DNA from: Candidatus Sediminicultor secundus
GTDB taxonomy: Bacteria; Atribacterota; JS1; SB-45; 34-128
Direction: 5' to 3'
Assembly: GCA_002849045.2 (NCBI GenBank)
Contig: NCRO01000070.1
Span: forward strand, 1-7,007
Length of the DNA: 7,007 bases
The position numbers and the translations under genes were made by a program. Below are positions 5,751-7,007 of this stretch, piece by piece (within the stretch, counting starts at the first letter, position 1; each line of letters begins with the position of its first letter). The notes under the pieces are model-generated. The model did no database searches, had not been told where the DNA came from, and saw nothing but the letters and a program-made list of their open reading frames with translations.

Positions 5751-6626
5751 TTATTCTATATTTCTGGCCTGTTCCCTTATCTTTTCCAATTCACTTTTTA
5801 CCAAAACAACTAAAGAAGTTACCTCTATATCATTAGCCTTTGACCCGATAGTATTTACCTCCCGATTTATCTCCTGGGTTAAAAAGTCCATTTTTCTTCC
5901 CACGGATTCTTCAAAATTTAACAGATCATCAAATTGGATAAGGTGGCTTTTTAATCTGGTAATTTCTTCGGTGATATCAGTCTTTTCAGCAAATATTGCT
6001 GCCTCCAATTCAATTCTTCCCTCATCAACATTCAGGCCATTGGTTAAATCCTCTATTTTACTTAAAAATTTTTCCTTATATTCCAGTGGTGATGATTTTG
6101 AATGTTTTTTAATTTTATCTATTAACTTTTGTATTTTCTTGACTCTTTTTCGGATATCAACAACAAGAATCTTACCTTCTCTTCCTCTCATTTTCAACAA
6201 AGAATTTAAGGCAAGATTCAGGGCTTTTTCTACCAGGGGCCATATTTTGGTAATCTCTTCTTCCTTTACTATTTTAAATATATCTTTGAACTTAAGCATA
6301 GAATCTATGCCTATTTCATCTTTTAGTTTATACTTCTCTTTTAAGTCCTTTAGGTTTTTATAACAGGAATCAGCTACATCTTCATTTAATATTATCTTCT
6401 CTTCCGTTAGACCATAGTTTTCAACTTTTATTAAAATATTAACTTTTCCTCTTGAAACCCTATCTTTTATTAACTTTTCTATCTTTTGTTCAATTTCCAA
6501 AGATTGAAAGTTGTTTTTTATATTTATGTCACAGTATTTATTGTTTAAGCTTTTTATCTCTACCAGGCATTCTCCGTCTTCTGCTTTAACCCTTCCCACA
6601 CCGTAACCGGTCATGCTTTTAATCAA
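5751..6626 (-). CDS. yicC: YicC family endoribonuclease
   Basis: YicC proteins are conserved bacterial RNA-acting proteins; the E. coli member is reported as an endoribonuclease affecting small RNA turnover. The 291-residue length is normal. The N-terminal family domain opens with MIKSMTGYG, the near-invariant signature, followed by [12 protein letters not shown] at 23-34 and MRGREG at 146-151. The C-terminal DUF1732 part contains [26 protein letters not shown] (203-228), [24 protein letters not shown] (243-266) and the ending [12 protein letters not shown], all strongly conserved. The start is TTG at 6626 because it gives the family's MIxSMTG opening; the ATG at 6614 would cut this off. An AGGGGA site at 6634-6639 supports it. 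It is the first gene of the operon, about 46 nt below the predicted transcription start. Confidence 0.95.
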   Translation of the reverse strand: MIKSMTGYGVGRVKAEDGECLVEIKSLNNKYCDINIKNNFQSLEIEQKIEKLIKDRVSRGKVNILIKVENYGLTEEKIILNEDVADSCYKNLKDLKEKYKLKDEIGIDSMLKFKDIFKIVKEEEITKIWPLVEKALNLALNSLLKMRGREGKILVVDIRKRVKKIQKLIDKIKKHSKSSPLEYKEKFLSKIEDLTNGLNVDEGRIELEAAIFAEKTDITEEITRLKSHLIQFDDLLNFEESVGRKMDFLTQEINREVNTIGSKANDIEVTSLVVLVKSELEKIREQARNIE

Positions 6627-6633
6627 CTTTGCT

Positions 6634-6640
6634 TCCCCTT
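6634..6640 (-). promoter_or_regulatory. Ribosome binding site setting the TTG start of yicC
   Basis: AAGGGGA lies seven bases before the TTG at 6626. Its spacing favours TTG over the ATG at 6614, which would be 19 bases away. Confidence 0.8.
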
Positions 6641-6678
6641 ATACTTGTTATATTTTAAAAATTAGAAAGTTCACACTA

Positions 6679-6707
6679 ATTTTAGGGTAATACTTACTAC
6701 TTGTCAA
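6679..6707 (-). promoter_or_regulatory. Sigma70-type promoter for the yicC-fmt operon
   Basis: On the minus strand a perfect -35 box TTGACA (6707-6702) is followed by a 17-nt spacer and a -10 box TAAAAT (6684-6679), five of six matches to TATAAT. Transcription would start near 6672, giving a leader of about 46 nt before yicC. The spacer and boxes are near ideal, the region is non-coding, and the position upstream of the first gene fits. Heptad repeats begin only 7 bp upstream of the -35 box. Confidence 0.8.
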
Positions 6708-6714
6708 ATAATTT

Positions 6715-6732
6715 CGTATCGTGTATCGCGTT
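6715..6732. repeat. Short heptad tract (CGTATCG, TGTATCG, CGTT)
   Basis: Two 7-mers, CGTATCG and TGTATCG, are followed by CGTT, the same terminal word that closes the tracts at 4186-4217 and 5375-5406. It looks like a two-unit member of that family, placed directly upstream of the predicted -35 box. Confidence 0.75.
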
Positions 6733-6739
6733 TAAATAT

Positions 6740-6771
6740 AGTATCAAGTATCGAGTATCGAGTATATAGTA
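6740..6771. repeat. Heptanucleotide tandem repeat, AGTATNN x4 plus AGTA
   Basis: The units are AGTATCA, AGTATCG, AGTATCG and AGTATAT, closed by AGTA: 32 bp, again four heptads plus four bases. The fixed part is AGTAT with two variable positions, parallel to CGTATNN in the other tracts. It is followed by AAGAAA, as the tract at 4186-4217 also is within a few bases. Confidence 0.9.
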
Positions 6772-6818
6772 AAGAAAACGAAAGAGAAAAAGATAAAGAT
6801 AAAAAATCAGGAGCTATT

Positions 6819-6897
6819 TGTAGGGGCACAATGAATTGTGCCCTTCTTATATTATTATCTTTTGATTATCATGGGCACGATGCATCGTGCCCCTACA
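6819..6897. repeat. Double-palindrome interspersed element, copy 2
   Basis: This 79-bp copy has arms identical to those at 4237-4314, including the same asymmetry (AATGAATT in the left arm, GATGCATC in the right), in the same orientation. The spacer is 29 bp and differs by several substitutions and one length change, while TATCATGGGCAC at the right junction is conserved. Identical arms with a drifting spacer suggest recent spread or selection on the stems. Confidence 0.92.
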
Positions 6898-6916
6898 TTA
6901 TTAGAACTAAAAGAGT

Positions 6917-7007
6917 AAAGCGAAAAACGAAAAACCATAATTCGAAATCAATATAGCGTAGAGCGTACAGCGTTTAGCGTATAGCGAATAGTATCGAGTA
7001 TCGAGTA
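6917..7007. repeat. Long heptanucleotide-period tract running to the window edge
   Basis: From 6955 the register is clear: AGCGTAG, AGCGTAC, AGCGTTT, AGCGTAT, AGCGAAT, AGTATCG, AGTATCG, AGTA. The same 7-bp phase can be followed back to about 6917 through AAAGCGA, AAAACGA and AAAACCA with weaker similarity. Two unit types, AGCGTNN and AGTATCG, are joined without losing phase. The tract may continue beyond 7007. Confidence 0.85.

Larger units (their letters stand above)
6627..7007. other. 381-nt non-coding leader and repeat cluster upstream of yicC
   Basis: I see no credible gene on either strand here. From the yicC side it holds a ribosome site, a promoter, a short heptad tract, a full heptad tract, an A/G-rich stretch (about 6771-6808), the second double-palindrome element, and a long heptad tract that runs to the window edge. 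Whatever gene precedes yicC lies outside the window. Confidence 0.8.

Noticed and set aside
4186..7007. Heptad and palindrome repeats as a CRISPR array
   Set aside because: The units are 7 bp with no spacers of regular length, and the palindromes are single, widely separated copies; no cas gene is present.

Overview
The window is a compact, AT-rich bacterial housekeeping operon read entirely on the minus strand. In order of transcription (high to low coordinates) it holds yicC, remA (DUF370), gmk, rpoZ, coaBC (dfp), priA, def and the 5' end of fmt. This order is the classic arrangement of Clostridia-type Firmicutes and several deep-branching anaerobes. With the low GC, frequent TTG/GTG starts, Lys/Ile-rich proteins and abundant short interspersed repeats, I infer an uncultured low-GC anaerobe, possibly Atribacterota-like or a neighbouring phylum. 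No marker in the window fixes the taxonomy.

Layout: 6627-7007 is a non-coding leader with a strong sigma70-type promoter (TTGACA-N17-TAAAAT) plus a cluster of repeats. yicC, remA and gmk (6626-4790) follow with gaps of 16 and 12 nt. rpoZ (4736-4347) comes after a 53-nt gap and carries an acidic 13-residue tandem-repeat tail. A 179-nt gap (4168-4346) holds a palindromic element and a heptanucleotide tract. coaBC and priA overlap by 4 nt (GTGA). A 145-nt gap (742-886) holds a third, different inverted repeat. def and fmt are 2 nt apart.

The genes serve core processes: RNA turnover (YicC), a RemA-type DNA-binding regulator, GMP to GDP conversion (Gmk), RNA polymerase assembly (omega), coenzyme A synthesis (CoaBC), replication restart (PriA), and N-terminal formyl-methionine handling (Def, Fmt).

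Three things stand out. First, PriA is intact as a reading frame and keeps all eight zinc cysteines, but its helicase motifs I, II and VI are degenerate, so it is probably not an ATPase. Second, a family of 7-bp tandem repeats occurs at several places, repeatedly as four heptads plus four bases. One copy lies in frame inside the 5' end of gmk and encodes part of an N-terminal extension. Third, two near-identical 78/79-bp double-palindrome elements lie beside the heptad tracts. I found no defence system, CRISPR array, transposase or other clear accessory gene.
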